From contig PDHQ01000141.1 in assembly GCA_003339415.1 (NCBI GenBank), positions 1 through 64,000 on the forward strand: 64,000 nt of DNA, in the 5' to 3' direction. This document shows, piece after piece, positions 33,382 through 46,180 of the stretch. This DNA comes from Ophiocordyceps camponoti-saundersi (nom. inval.) (lineage: Eukaryota; Ascomycota; Sordariomycetes; Hypocreales; Ophiocordycipitaceae). Under the pieces are notes generated by a model. That model saw nothing but the letters and a program-made list of their open reading frames with translations. It was not told the DNA's origin and made no database searches. Every line of letters starts with the position of its first letter. Position 1 is the first letter of the stretch. The position numbers and the translations under genes were made by a program.

Positions 33382-33845
33382 AAGGGGCGCGTCCTTCCGT
33401 CGTCTTTCTGTGCTAGGTATTCTTCGTCTTCTGCTTTAGCTGCTTCTTCTTTAGCTGCAGCCTCTTCGGGCTGGGTTCCTCGTCGTGACGGCGTCGGCGT
33501 CGGCGTCGTCGTATCCCCTCTTTTTGCTTTGCTAAATCTTATCTTCCTCCTTCTCTCCTGCCTTCCCTATTCCCCTCCCCCTCTCTGGTCTCTCTCTCTC
33601 CTCCCACCCTCCCTCTCGTCCCTCTTCTCCGCCTTTCCCGCGCCTCGACCACGTTCTCACATGTCTTGATACTCATCGATTATGACGATACATTAGGATC
33701 GATCAAGACGCACGTGTTGAAAACCCCGATTCAGTGATGAAGTTATACTTAAATTAGCTGCTCTCGCTCTTACCCTCACTCTCCATTCTGAAGTCGACTG
33801 ATTCCAAGCGCTGTGAGATAAGACAGAGAAAGGATACTAACGAGG

Positions 33846-36800
33846 ATGAAAGAGGGCTTGATTGGGAGCGAACAAGGAGAAGACGAAAGCAAGAGGCGCT
33901 CTACCATGTCTGCAAAACAACCGCTCAAGCATCCCATGATTCGTCAAATATGGACGCTCATGCAAAAGGATATCCGATGTCTTGTACGGCGGCATGGGCT
34001 GGTTACGTTGCTCGTGGCTTTTCTCCTACCGGTGGGCTTGAGTTACTTGTTCGTCTCTGTGAAGCAGCAGTTCCTACCACCGGCAACGTATGGCATCGGT
34101 GTGCCGCATCCGATCATGTCGCTACGCGACGCAATGGATGTCGCCTCCTCCTCCGGTCACGACAAGTTGATACTGGTGGAAAGGCCTCCGCATCCTGACC
34201 GTCGAGCAAATAACATGACACAAGTTCTCAAAGAAAACAACATGAACAAAGTTCTCGACCGCATCGGTAATGAGACGGCGTCGTACGGGCCGCTGTTCAA
34301 AACGGAGACCGTTCGCTTCTCCGATGAGTCCTCCCTGGAAGAATACTGCCGCAGCACGTTGCGCGGTATGACGCGCTGTTTCGGCGCCGTCGTCATGCGT
34401 GACGCCCCTCCAGATGGAACTTGGAGATACGAAATCAGGACCGATGGCGCAGCGGTAACGGCTGGCCTCAAGATCAATGTACACGACACTAGAAACTTCG
34501 AACAGGTCTACCTGCTGCCGCTGCAGAGAGCTGTCGACAGGACCATCATAGGCATCGAATCTGGAGACGATTACAAGCCCCAGCAAGACGAGCTCAAAGA
34601 GATGCCCTTTACCAGGGAGACGCAGTCAGGGTATACAAACAGAAGGCAGCAACTTTATCTGAGCTCCATCGTCAACTTCATGGGCATCGGTTTCGTCACA
34701 ACCATCATCTGGGTCACGTATCACCTCGCCGGCGTCGTGGCCGCGGACCGCGAGTCTGGCATGACGCGCCTCATCGACGCCATGATGCCCGGCAGCCGAC
34801 CCAGCGCCGCCCAGGCCACGCGAATCATAGCCCATCACCTGTCATTTTCGGCTCTCTACGCGCCGGCCTGGATCGTGGCCGGCATCATCTTCCGTAGCGG
34901 CGCCTTCGCTCACACTTCCGCCGCCGTCGTCATCGTCCTCCAGCTGCTCGGCGGACTGAGCATCGTCTCCTTCACTATCCTCTGCGCCTCCTTCTTCGGC
35001 CGCTCCCAGCTCTGCAGCGCTGCGACGGCGATCTGCACTCTGCTACTGGCTATCCTCGCCCAGGCGCTGACGTCCCCCAGCACGACCACCGTCGCCCTCT
35101 TGTCGGCCCTGTTCACGCCCTGCAACTACGTCTATTTCATTACGCTGATGGCGCGCTTCGAGCGCGCCCACCGCGCGACTCATCTCACCCAATCCGCACC
35201 CGATCATAGCCCCTGGAACTTGCCGGGCCTGGTTTTGTGGCTGCTGCTCGCCCTACAGATCGTCATTTACCCTCTTCTAGCTGTCTGGGTCGAGCGCTGG
35301 CGCTTCGGCACTCCGGCCGACGGGCGGCGCCTCGCCCAGGCCTCCCGCAATCTCGATGACAACATCGCCGTTCGGCTCGACGGCCTGACAAAGGTCTACT
35401 TTCCGGCCCTGCTTCCGCGCCTCGTCTCCTTCTTCCGCTGCGGAGGCGGAGGCGGTCAGACGACAACGCCGGTCGTGGCCGTCGACAGACTCAGCCTCAG
35501 TTGTCCTCGCGGTCAGATCGTGACGCTTCTTGGGGCCAACGGCAGTGGCAAGAGTACGACGCTGAATGCCATCGCCGGCCTGCTCCAACCGACGAGTGGT
35601 TCCGTCATCGTCGAAGGCAGGGGCGGTCTTGGCATCGCACCGCAGAAGAACGTGCTTTGGGACGACGTGTCGGTCGAGGATCACCTGAAAATCTTTGGCA
35701 AGCTCAAATCGCCGGCCTGGCCTCCCACCGCCGACGAGACAAACGAGCTCATCAGGGCCGTCGACTTGGGGTCTAAACGAAAAGCGCTGGCTGAGACGCT
35801 ATCGGGCGGCCAGAAACGCAAGCTTCAGTTGGGCATGATGCTGGCGGGCGGCAGTGCCGTGTGCTGTGTCGACGAGGTCAGCAGTGGCCTCGATCCGATA
35901 TCACGTCGCAAGATCTGGGACATTTTGCTGGCCGAGCGCGGTCGCCGTACCCTGATACTCACGACACACTTTCTCGACGAGGCCGACCTGCTGGCCGACC
36001 ACATTGCCGTTCTATCTCGCGGGACCCTCCGCGCTTCCGGATCCTCGGCCGAGCTGAAAGAGCGCTTCGGCGGTGGCTACCACGTCCGCATCCCGGCCGG
36101 GCGAGGCTCCAAAGCCGCGCCCGAGATCGAGGGCGTGGACCGAAAGGAGACGCCGGACGGGACGACGTACGCGGCCCCGACGTCGGACCTGGCGGCTCGG
36201 GCGATCCAGGAGCTCGACGCTGGAGGTATCAACGACTATCATTTTTCCAGCCCAAACATCGAGGACGTCTTTCTCAGGCTCGTCGAAGAGGTTGAGGAGG
36301 AACAGCAAGTTGCTCGGCCGGCTGAGAAGGAGGGCAACAAGACGGATGGCCTGTCCCGGGTTGACCGGCCCACGCCGCCGCCGCCGCTTAAGCTCACGAA
36401 CGGTACTTATGTCGGAAACGCGAGGCAGACGGCGGTACTTTTCCGGAAGCGCGTGACTGTCTTGAAGCGCAACTGGATGCCGTATGCCGCGGCCGTCTGC
36501 CTATGCGTCCTCGCGGCGGCTCTGACGTCGCTGTACGTGCGCGGGCAGAAACCGCTCGGCTGCTCACAGCCGAGGGAGACTAGCGAGAGTGCGCTGAAAA
36601 TCAGGAGTCCCAAGATAGTAGTAGGGCCGGAGTGGCGTATGCATGGAAAGGATGTGCTCGGCTTCCTGCTTCCCATGTTGAACGAGATGAAGATCAAGCT
36701 CGTACCGACGTCCGGAGACGGCAACAAGAGCGAGCAGGCGGATTTGAGGCCCGGATTCGTCAACACTTACGAAGAGTTTAACCAGATGATCCACGGCAAT

Positions 36801-37736
36801 CAGGAGGATTTGATAATGGGCGCCTGGCTGGCCGACGAAGAAGAAACCATGGCATGGTGTGCTAACCAGCCCATGACGGGCGCCCTTCTGGCGCAACAGG
36901 CTCTCAGCTCGTTCCAGGCAAACACGCCCATCTTGACCTCGTGGAGGCCCTTTGGGGACCCTTTGAAGTTGGGCGTCAATAGCGTGGTCAACCTGGTGAT
37001 CTACATGACGGCGGCCCTCATCTTCTTCCCGGCCTTTTTCAGCCTCTACCCCAGCAGCGAGCAACAGGGCGGCGTGAGGGCGCTGCAGTATTCCAATGGA
37101 GTAAGGCCGCTGCCTCTGTGGACGGCCCACCTCGCCTTCGACACCATGTTCATCCACGTCGTTTCGGCGCTGGTGACGGGCATCTGGGCCGCCCTGGCAG
37201 ACAACTGGTATCACATCGGCTACTTGGTCATCGTCATAGCCCTCTACGGCATGGCTTCGACCATCTTCTCCTACGTCCTCTCGCTGTATGTCCGATCACC
37301 GATGGGGAGCTTCGGCTTATCTGCCACGACGCAGGGCATCTTCTTCCTCTTCTACCTGGTCGCCTACATGTCAATACTAATGAAGGCGTCCACGGAGCAA
37401 CTTGACCGCGCTCTCGTCCTCTGTCACTTTGTCTTGGCGTCCATCACGCCCGTCGGGTCCCTCGTCCGCTCCCTTTTCATCGCCACCAACCTGTTGGGGA
37501 CGGCGTGCAATGCAGAAGACCAGGAGCTTTCGCAGGAGCCGGTGAGCATTCTCCTCTACGGCGGACCGATGCTTATGTTGGGTCTTCAAAGCATGGCCCT
37601 TTTCGGCTTGTTGGTTTGGCTAGACAGCGGCGGAAGATTATGCGAGGGTCGACTTGGCAGTCGCGGTAAAGACGACAACGGGAAATACATCGCTTCAGTT
37701 GATGGGATGATGGAGGCGGAGGAAGAGGTGGCGGTA

Positions 37737-37776
<40 letters not shown>

Positions 37777-39131
37777 AGAAGGGAGAGGCGGAGGTGGTGG
37801 TGTTGAAGAACGGCAGCGGCGGAGTGAGGCCGAAATCCGGAAGAAGACACGAAACAAACGACGGGCTCCGGGTGATGAACCTGACCAAGTCTTTTGGGCG
37901 CAATACGGCTGTCGAAAACGTGTCATTTGAGGTTCAGAGAGGCGAGATCTTTGTCCTTTTGGGCCCCAACGGCGCGGGCAAGTCGACGACAATGGCGCTG
38001 ATCCGCGGAGACTTGAGACCCAGCCGCAAGGGAGGCGACGTCCTCGTCGGACCGGCATCCGTGACGCGCAACCGAGCGGCGGCGAGGTCTCGTCTGGGGG
38101 TGTGTCCTCAGATGGACGCTCTGGACGCGCACCTGACGGCGAGAGAACACCTCGACTTCTACGCCCGAGTGCGCGGCGTGCCGGAGCACCACGACAGCGT
38201 CTCGGCCGTGCTCGACGCCGTCAGGCTGAAAGACCTGGCTTCGAGGATGGCGATGGACCTGTCCGGAGGGAACAGGCGAAAGCTCAACCTCGCCATCGCG
38301 CTGATGGGAAACCCCGACGTCGTCCTACTGGATGAGCCTTCTTCCGGTCTAGACGCGGCGGCCAAGCGAGTCCTCTGGCCCATCTTATCGGCCGCCGCCG
38401 CCGGTCGATGCATCTTGCTCACGACGCACAGCCTGGAAGAGGCCGACGCCATCGCCTCCCGCGTCGGCATCCTCTCTCGCAGGATGCTGGCCGTCGGTTC
38501 TCTCGAAGAGCTGCGAAGCCGGGCCGGTCATCGACTGTACGTCCATCTCGTGGCCGCCTCGGCCCCTCGTACGCCGGCGTCTCACATGGCCCGTATCGCC
38601 AGTTGGGTGCGCTTCGCCATGCCGAATGCGAAGGTCGAGCCTGGGACGTATCACGGCCAGATGCGGTTCTCCGTCCGGGCTGCTGATGTGGCAGCCGCAC
38701 GGGAGAACCTGCGTCGTCACCGTCGTACACTGCAGCAGCAGCAGCAGCAGCAGCAGCAAGCCCGAGAAGGAGGAGAGCAGGAATCTGCCAATGACACAAT
38801 CGACGAAAGCATCATTCACGCTGGATATATCTCGGACTCGGACTCGGACTCGGACTCGTCCCCACGCTCATCTTCCTCTCCCTCCCCGCCCTCGCGATCG
38901 TCGGTAACGTCACACAGCGCCCTAGGCAGACTCGTCGTCCTTCTCGAACGTCACAAGGCCGATCTGGGCGTGGAGCACTACAGCGTCAGCCCGACGACGC
39001 TCGATCAAGTGTTTCTGTCCATCGTCGGAAGCGACGAGGTCGATGGAGAGGCTGTTCAGAAGCCTCGGGGGGGGTTTTCTCGCCGCGTGAGAAATTGGGC
39101 TCGGCTACGCTCCAGCCGCAGGTCTTCCTGA
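33846..39131 (+). CDS. ABCA-type full-size ABC transporter
   Basis: Full transporter of the lipid-exporting ABCA type (TMD-NBD-TMD-NBD), single exon of 1761 aa. The first half has one membrane segment near residues 50-70, a large extracytoplasmic loop, then a membrane cluster at about 275-490. NBD1 has Walker A GANGSGKST (563-571), signature LSGGQ (652) and Walker B with DE at 676-677. The second half repeats the plan: membrane helix near 880-895, loop, helices at about 1035-1270, then NBD2 with GPNGAGKST (1373), signature LSGGN (1472) and LLDEP (D1496). Forward-orientation NBDs after each TMD, and PQ..L Q-loops (APQKNVLWD, CPQMDALD), are ABCA traits. Low-complexity inserts are a GCG-coded Ala run (about 37735-37775), a Gln run (38733-38758) and a Ser-Asp run (38836-38858). 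An alternative start is Met21 (33906). Confidence 0.92.
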
Positions 39132-40807
39132 GACGTGATATTTCTAATCAAGTCCTTTATTCCTTTTTTTTTCCCCTTTGGATAGGCTTATAGACTATCT
39201 TTCGGTTTAGATGCCTTGTTGTTCCCCTTTGAGGAGGGTAGATTACAGCCAGCCCTTGGCCCGCTTATTCGATATGAATCGATGATACTGTCATGGAAGC
39301 TTTAGCGAGGATATCTGCGAGTCGAAGGCGGTACGAATGCATACATATGTCTCGATAACGAAGAGGAGTCGGCTGTTGATTTCGTCGTGATGTTTTGACG
39401 TTGAAGGCTAGGTCACGGGTATGGTCACGTGTACCCGGCCATGTACATGAGACGACATCAAATCTTGAACGTCACGACAACGGAGCTTGCGTCCATCAAC
39501 CGCTGTAGTTTGTGATGGATAAAAAGCTATGAGTGTTGTTCGTATCTAACTATGAATAGAGAGAGTGGGAAAGAGGTCAGCTGTCGCGGATTTATAAACA
39601 CGCAGCGCCGACTCCCACTGCACTGTCCTCTACGAGCTCAGTATATAACCGTCACACGAAATAGAGTATAACCAGCACCTTTCGAGGCGCGCGTCTCTTT
39701 TCCCGATGGTCTGATGCGCGCTTTTCTGACACGTATCTAACAGCTTCTGTACACAGCCTGTTACGCACCTTCACCAAGGCGCTACAGCATCGTCTAGCCT
39801 CTCCCTTGCGCATCAGTCTAACCGTCTACCTTGGGGGAAGGGGGATTCTGTTTCCCTGTCTAACCATCTCCGTTCTTTCTTTCTCTTTCCTCTTGTTTCG
39901 TAATGCCAGGGTTTAAAACAAAAAGACTACCTATGTATGTATGTATGTGTATATAAATATATATATATATATGTATGCTGAAAGTCTGGAAACCAAGCCC
40001 CCCACCCCCCTCCCCCCTTTCCCCTATCTTCCAGCTGTCATCCATAATCAGGATGAGGAGGAGGCTGATGATGATGATAATGATGATGCATGTATACTAC
40101 TAATTCAATCAAGACATATAGACGGCTTGAAGGGAAAAACAAGGGAGGGGATGACAAGAGAGAAAAGAAAAAAAGGAGAAACCCCCGTGTCCTCCTCGTC
40201 ACAAAATAACTGCCCCGTCTATTACAAGCAGAGGAAAGGAAAAGAAGAAAAAAGGCTATGAAACAGCATGGTATAAACAAGTCACGGACGGAGCCGCAAT
40301 CCCGCTGCAGAGGATCAAGTGAGAAGAGGAGAGAAGAGACAAAGTACGACAACGCAAATCTCATCACGAAATGGGCTGCAGTCCGGTGAAGAGATATATA
40401 TGGAAAACCGGTTGCTAGAAAGACGACGTCTCGTCAGTGATCTTGGCGGCGGACCCCCACTCCACCCCCTTTTTTTTCCCGAGACAAAGTGTCCATCGTT
40501 CACCCAACGCCGTATGCTCCTTCGTCAATGTCGTTCGTGCCGCCTGCTCCTCGGTGTGGAGGAGGAGGAGGGAGGGAAAAAAAACAGGTGTTAGGATCAT
40601 GAGGGTCGAGAGCAAGAAAGACGATGGATCCATCGAGTATGTTGGTAGGACTGATTCAGGGGTAATCAATGTTCGCTCTCGCTGCGTGAGAATTCCAGGA
40701 AATCCAAAGGCGAAAACGTCGGCCGTCATGTTCCAGGCATAAAGGACAAAAAAAAAGGATAGGTATGGCCAGCAAGGCAGCGTTGAAAAGTCGGCCGGCC
40801 CCCCATC
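39132..40807. other. Convergent intergenic region
   Basis: About 1.7 kb between the 3' ends of the ABCA transporter and the phytochrome. It contains TATG and AT runs at 39934-39972 and a GAT run near 40066-40088. No open frame has protein features. Confidence 0.5.
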
Positions 40808-43800
40808 TCATCCTACTGAGCTGACCGGCGCTTCGGCCCGAGGGGTCGTATCATCGCTCGTCTCGCCAGCAGACCCGATCGAAGGCATGATAAACCATCC
40901 GCCGCGCTCCCACTGACCCTCGACGTAGAGGCACGTGCTGCGCACTTGTCCATCGGAAATGCCCTGCAGCAGCGTGTTCAGCCGCTTAAAGTCGATCGGC
41001 TTCAGGATCCAGCCGTCGAAACCGGCGTCAATGTACGTCTGCTTCTCCCGCTCGACCAACGAGGCCGAGACGGCGAAGATGGGGACGCGCCCGTTGAGCG
41101 ACGCCAGCGCCGAGTAGCCCTTGTGTTCTGTCGTGCCTTCGATCGAGCGGATCATTTTGGTGCTAGCAAGGCCGTCGACGATGGGCATCTACGAGCTTGT
41201 TAGCCTCTGCAAAGACGATGACTGGCTTCATGGCCCAAACGACTTACCTGCATGTCCATGAGAATCACGTCAAACGACGGCGAGTCGTCTTTATAGACGG
41301 TCGCGCAATCCTCCCCGTTGACCGCATGGCGAACCTCGTGGCCCGCCTTCTCCAGTCTCTTGCTGAGTAGCTTCATGTTGATGGGGTCGTCCTCGGCCAC
41401 CAGAGTGCGAAGCCCGTTGCTGCCGTCGCCCGTTGTGCCACTGACGATGCTCTTGCTACCGAGCTCTTGCTTCCCTCTGCTCTTGGGCACCTCGTAAAAC
41501 ACTGACGAATCATCCTCGCGCGGCGCCTCCGACGCAGTACCGTACTCGTCCGGTACCTTGACGGCTCGGAGCGGCGTTTTGGAGTCGCGGATCTCCTCGG
41601 TGCCTGGCTCGTGCCGCGACGGGGTCGACGTCGTCAGCGCCGCCAGCTTGCGCGTCGTGGGGCTCGACGAGAGCGGAGCGCCGCTGAAGCTGGCATGCGG
41701 GCCGCCCCGGCCGGAACTACAGCTAGAGCCTGGCACGTTTCCGAAATATCCCGCCGGATTGTCGTTGAGCGACAGTGGCGTCTGGATGGCGTTGATCAGC
41801 CGGTCGGCGTCGCTACCGTGGCTCCCCCGGCTGCCCATGCTGCGCCGGCTCCCGCAGCTGGCGTCGTCCGACATCACCACTGCGCTCCCTTCCAACGTGA
41901 CGCTGACAGTTCGCGCGCCGTCAACCAGCAGGATTTCGCCTTCGGGCTTGGGCTTCAGGGCACCGGCCGTCGACGCGACACGCTTGGGCGGCTCGAATGC
42001 GTCTCTGACGGCGCTGCTATCGGCCGTATCGTCCGCCAGGAGAAACGGCAGCTGGACAACAAACCGGGAGCCCTGCCCCTCTTCGGACTTGAGCCGCAAT
42101 TGTCCGTCCATGTTTCTGACGATGCGCGCAACGAGGGCGAGACCGAGGCCTAGCGTCCGCGCGCCGTAGGCCTTCTCCTGGTCCGCGGGGCTCTGCGGCT
42201 CTGGTTCCTCGCCGCTGACCTGCTCCAGCTCCCGGAACAGGGCGTCCAGCTGCTGCGGGTTCATCCCGACGCCCGTGTCGGTGACGATGATCTCGACGAT
42301 GGCCTGTTGATCTCTGACCTCGGCAACAAGCATCTCCACGTCAACCGAGCCGGATTGCGTGTGGGCAATCGCGTTGGCCGTGACGTTGGCTATCGCCTGA
42401 CGGACGCGACGACCGTCGCCGTGAACGAGCCGGGGCAGGCCGGGGTCGTGCCTGACGCTGAAGCCGATGCTCTTCCTTATGGCGTCGTTGTGGAAGGGCT
42501 CGATTGCCTCTCGCAAGCACGCCACCAGGTCAAAGACCTCGTCCTTGATCAGATTCTGTCCCTCCTCCGTTTTCGTCAGGTCGAGGAGGTCGTTAATGAC
42601 GTAAATGAGCGACTTGGAAGCGGAATGCGACCGGGCCAGGTTTTCCCGCGTCTCCTGATCCAGCGTTCCCTCGAGAGCAATCTCCAGATAATTTATTATC
42701 GCGTTTAGGGGCGTCCTGACCTCGTGTGCAGAATTGGCGAGAAGTAACCGGGTGAGCTTGCTGTTCTGCAACGCCGCCTCCTTTTGCCGCCAGACCTCGA
42801 TAAACTTGCCTGCGAAAAAGAAGTCAGCGCTGCCACGAGCTGCGAAGTTTGCACACATATGAAAAGGGTGTCTGGGGTCGCACCGTATACGAGACACAGC
42901 ACCGCGGCCGTCTCGACCTGCTCCTCGTTCCACTCGCGACACTTGCCGACGACCGTTTCCCGCCATATCTTGAAGCTGCTGCGCGGCTCGAGATAGCCTG
43001 AGGTGCCCTGACGGATCGTCTTCTCGTACGGGTTGCCAGCCCACTTGACCTCCTTCACCTGGCCCCTGCGGAAGAAGACGATGAAGTCGTGTCCGCCGAC
43101 GCTCAGCGGCACGTAAAGAAGGCCTGCGATGATCTGGAAGCCCGGTGGGTACATGAGGTCAGGGAAGTCTTGGGAGATATCTTGAGACGTCATCACTGCC
43201 GTCAGTCTCCGCATCCGCAGGTATTCGAGCATGGCCAGCGCTTCCTGACTCTGCTCCAAGACACCGAGTACTTTTGTCTCGCCCTTAATGGACAGTAGGC
43301 CGAAATCGGCATCAAAGAGCTTGAGAAGGTCGTCGGAGGAAGCTATGATGTACCCCGTCGGGTTGCTGTCGGTGGGCGCAGTGTTGATGAGTTTTCTGGC
43401 TTGCAGCCTCGAGGCGTACGATAGTCTCTCGATGTTGCGGGAGGCAGTATCCCCCACCAACCGACACATCTTTCGTATGGGGAAAGATACCCTCATGCCG
43501 TGAGAGCCGTAGGAGTGACAGGCAATCAACCCCCATAGCTCGTCGAAGGCGTTGATGGAAATGGACATGGAGGACCGCACGGCCATATTGCCGAGGTACT
43601 TGAGGTGGATGGGCGACATTGCCCTGAGGTAGGCATGGGTCATATCCAGGGGAGTCTCGAGGTCCTCGGCAGAGCGGCAGACAATCCTGGCCGTTTCGAG
43701 GTCACGATCGTACAGAAGGCGCACTTTGTTGATCCTGTACAGATCGCGGGCCTGGCGAGGTATGTCGGACGCCGGAAAGTGGAGGCCCTTGTAGAGGTCG

Positions 43801-45338
43801 AGCGTCTGGGCGGTATCGACGAGCTCGGTGACCACCTTGCCGTTGAAGGCTGAGTCAAACTGGTAGATCATTACGCGGTGGAAGCCGGTCAGCTCCTTGA
43901 AGATGCCGACAAGAATCTTGAGAAAAGTGTCGAGGTTGCTGGCCGATGCGAGCTGCTCCTGAACCTGAGACATGATATCAAAGACCTGCATGGCGCCCTG
44001 CTCGCCCCTCCGTTTCCTGGCGCTCCTCAAGATACGCAGAGGCTTGCTAAGGACTTCGGTGCTCTCCTCAATCTCTTCGAGGTTCGGGTTCGAGTGCAGC
44101 GTGTCATGCGGGATGTCGGGCGTCAGTTCGTCGGTGGGACGGAGAGGATACTCCTGGTCGTCGTCTCGCTCGACCTCGCAGATGATGAGGTCGGGGTGGG
44201 CGGGGTTGATGTGGATGGCGCACCAGAGCTTGACGCTGCGCCTTCTCTTGGGGTGCCGAATGGAGAGGCTGAGAACCTCGGGACCGTTAGCAGAGGGGTC
44301 GGCGTCCTCGTCACGGATGAAGTCGATGTGGTCGAGCAGGTTGTCTTGCTGCTCCTCGGTCAAGATGTCCATGAAGTTGTCGAGCTGGAACAGCTGCTTG
44401 GGACGGTATCCGAGGATCTTTTCCGAATTCTCGCTAGCGTAACGAACGACGAAGCTGCCGTCATTTTCCTCCCGGAGAGCTATGAGCACACCGAATCCCT
44501 GGATGGCGCCCGGGGTGTGGATGGGCTCGTCTTCACAGCGCTGGAGAACGCCGTCTCGGCCGGTGATGACGGAGTGACCGCCTTCCGTCTGGACGTGAGT
44601 AAAGCGGGTGGTGACGTGCGCCACATCGGAAAGGGAGCGATTGCCGGAGGCAGCGGACGGGCTCCCGCGGGAGGGAGCGGGAGGGAACCTGGCGGTGGCG
44701 GATCGGGGCGCTATGGGGACCGAATCATCGTCGGAACCGTCGTCCGAGGTGGATATAGCAAGATTGAGCGGGCTGATGGTGCCTTTGCGAGCAGCGTCGG
44801 CCTGGATGCTGGAAAGGGGCCCGCTCAGGGGCCTTTTGCGGCGGGGCCAAGGATTATTACCGCCAGAATTGGCCTCGGTAGAGTCGATCCTTCGCAAGTC
44901 TGAGGATAAGGCGGCCTGGCGACGGTCGCGCAGGAGACGGCGTGAGGGGGGGTTGGAGGCATCGACGTCGGCGGGCAGGGTGAAGTAGTCGTCGACGGAG
45001 TTGGATGGGCGTCTAGGGGTCGGGGCGACGCTGACGACGGAGCGGATAGGGAAAACACGGTCGGCGGATATGTCCGAGGCAGCGGAGCGAGTGCACAAGT
45101 GTCTCTCGGAGGCGGTGCTCCATGAGGAGACGGGTTCAGGGCTGGTAACGAACTGTTGTTGTTGCTGTAGCCGTTGCTGCTGTTGCTGCTGTTGCTGCTG
45201 CTGCTGGTTCTCGGGGTCGGTGGCGGCGGGTGGCGACCTGCTGAACGACGAGTCACCCGGACTAAAGGGAATGGAGTAGGTGCCTCGTCGTGGAGTGGCA
45301 CCGATGCTTTCGATGTCTGGAGACTGTCTGCCTTCCAT
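40808..45338 (-). CDS. fphA: Fungal phytochrome hybrid histidine kinase
   Basis: Red/far-red photoreceptor of the fungal phytochrome class (group VIII hybrid kinase). Exons 45338-42884, 42809-41248 and 41188-40808, with introns of 74 and 59 nt, give 1465 aa. The disordered N-terminus contains a Gln run (about residues 45-62). The PAS domain carries the bilin-attachment cysteine, Cys268, in RCEDEPIHTPGAIQGFG. The GAF domain has FPASDIPRQARDLYRIN near 523. The PHY domain has the PRSSF tongue motif near 787. The kinase follows: H box with His847 (SAHEVRTPLNAI), N box IANVTANAIAHT, then VTDTGVGM and GLGLALV. The C-terminal receiver has the acidic pair (VAEDDPIN), phospho-acceptor Asp1337 in ILMDMQMP split across exons 2 and 3, and the LKPID lysine. 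All key residues for light sensing and phosphorelay are present. Confidence 0.96.
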
Positions 45339-46180
45339 GACGAACGCACCGGTGACCTAGAAGCCACGACGGTGGCGCCTTGGCGGACCGCGCTGTCTTC
45401 CGCGGCGATGACGAGGGAGGAGGCGAAGCGCCAAGAGCCCAAGCAAGAGCAACGACGACGGGCGGGAGGATGATGAGCCGGAGCGAGGATCATGCGGCGA
45501 GAAGAGAGCGAGATGACGCGGCTCACGATGCGAAGAAGAGGAACGAAACGCGGAGGTGAAAGGTGGTGGCGAGGGGCACTAAGGGAGGTAGGTAGGTAGG
45601 TGGGAGTAGGAGGGCAGGTATGGAGCAGGTAGGTAGAGGTAGGTAAGGGATAGGTGTAACTGCCTACAACCAGCCTGCTGCCTACCTGCTGCCTACCTGC
45701 TGCCTACCTGCTGCCTACCTATCCACTACCTACGACCTACCTGCCCTCTACAGGCTACACCTAGGTAGCTATTAGGTGTCATCCCATGCGCTGCAGCAGC
45801 AGCAACACCCTGGGTGAGGAGCGTGGGGCGCGCGACGCAACACAAGACGGACGGCTACGGTGCGGGGAGAGGCTAACGGGTCCCGCTCGTGCACTGTCCC
45901 GCCTGTTTCTCTGTTTCTCCCTGCCCTCTTCGAGAGTCCCTCTGTCTCTCTCTCTGTCCCTGTTGTCTATCTCTCTCTCTTCCTCACTCTCTCTTCGTGT
46001 CTCCCTATGACACTATCTTCTCTCTCTCTTCTCTCTCACTCTCTCTCTGCTTCTCATCATGACTCTCTCACACTTTATGTCTCCCTGTCCGTTAACAATG
46101 TATGTACACACATACACACATACATACATACCTACATACCTACATACCTACCTACCTAGGCACCTAGGTAGGTACGGATT
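45339..46180. promoter_or_regulatory. Upstream region of the phytochrome gene
   Basis: Probable promoter and 5' leader of the minus-strand phytochrome gene. It holds AGGTAGGT runs (about 45587-45660), an 11-bp tandem array (listed separately), a CT-rich block at about 45900-46070 and CATA/CCTA runs at 46110-46175. No separate gene is supported. Confidence 0.4.
45674..45720. repeat. 11-bp tandem repeat (CTGCTGCCTAC)
   Basis: About four perfect head-to-tail copies of an 11-bp unit, flanked on both sides by related CCTACC/GGTAGG sequence. It lies about 340 bp upstream of the phytochrome ATG. Confidence 0.85.

Larger units (their letters stand above)
32470..33845. other. Upstream region of the ABCA transporter gene
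   Basis: About 1.4 kb with no supported gene. It contains a CTG/TTG run, CA and GA microsatellites (listed separately), a TACCGTACGGTA palindrome near 32941-32952, and a strongly CT-rich stretch at about 33540-33640 that is probably promoter or 5' leader. Confidence 0.5.
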
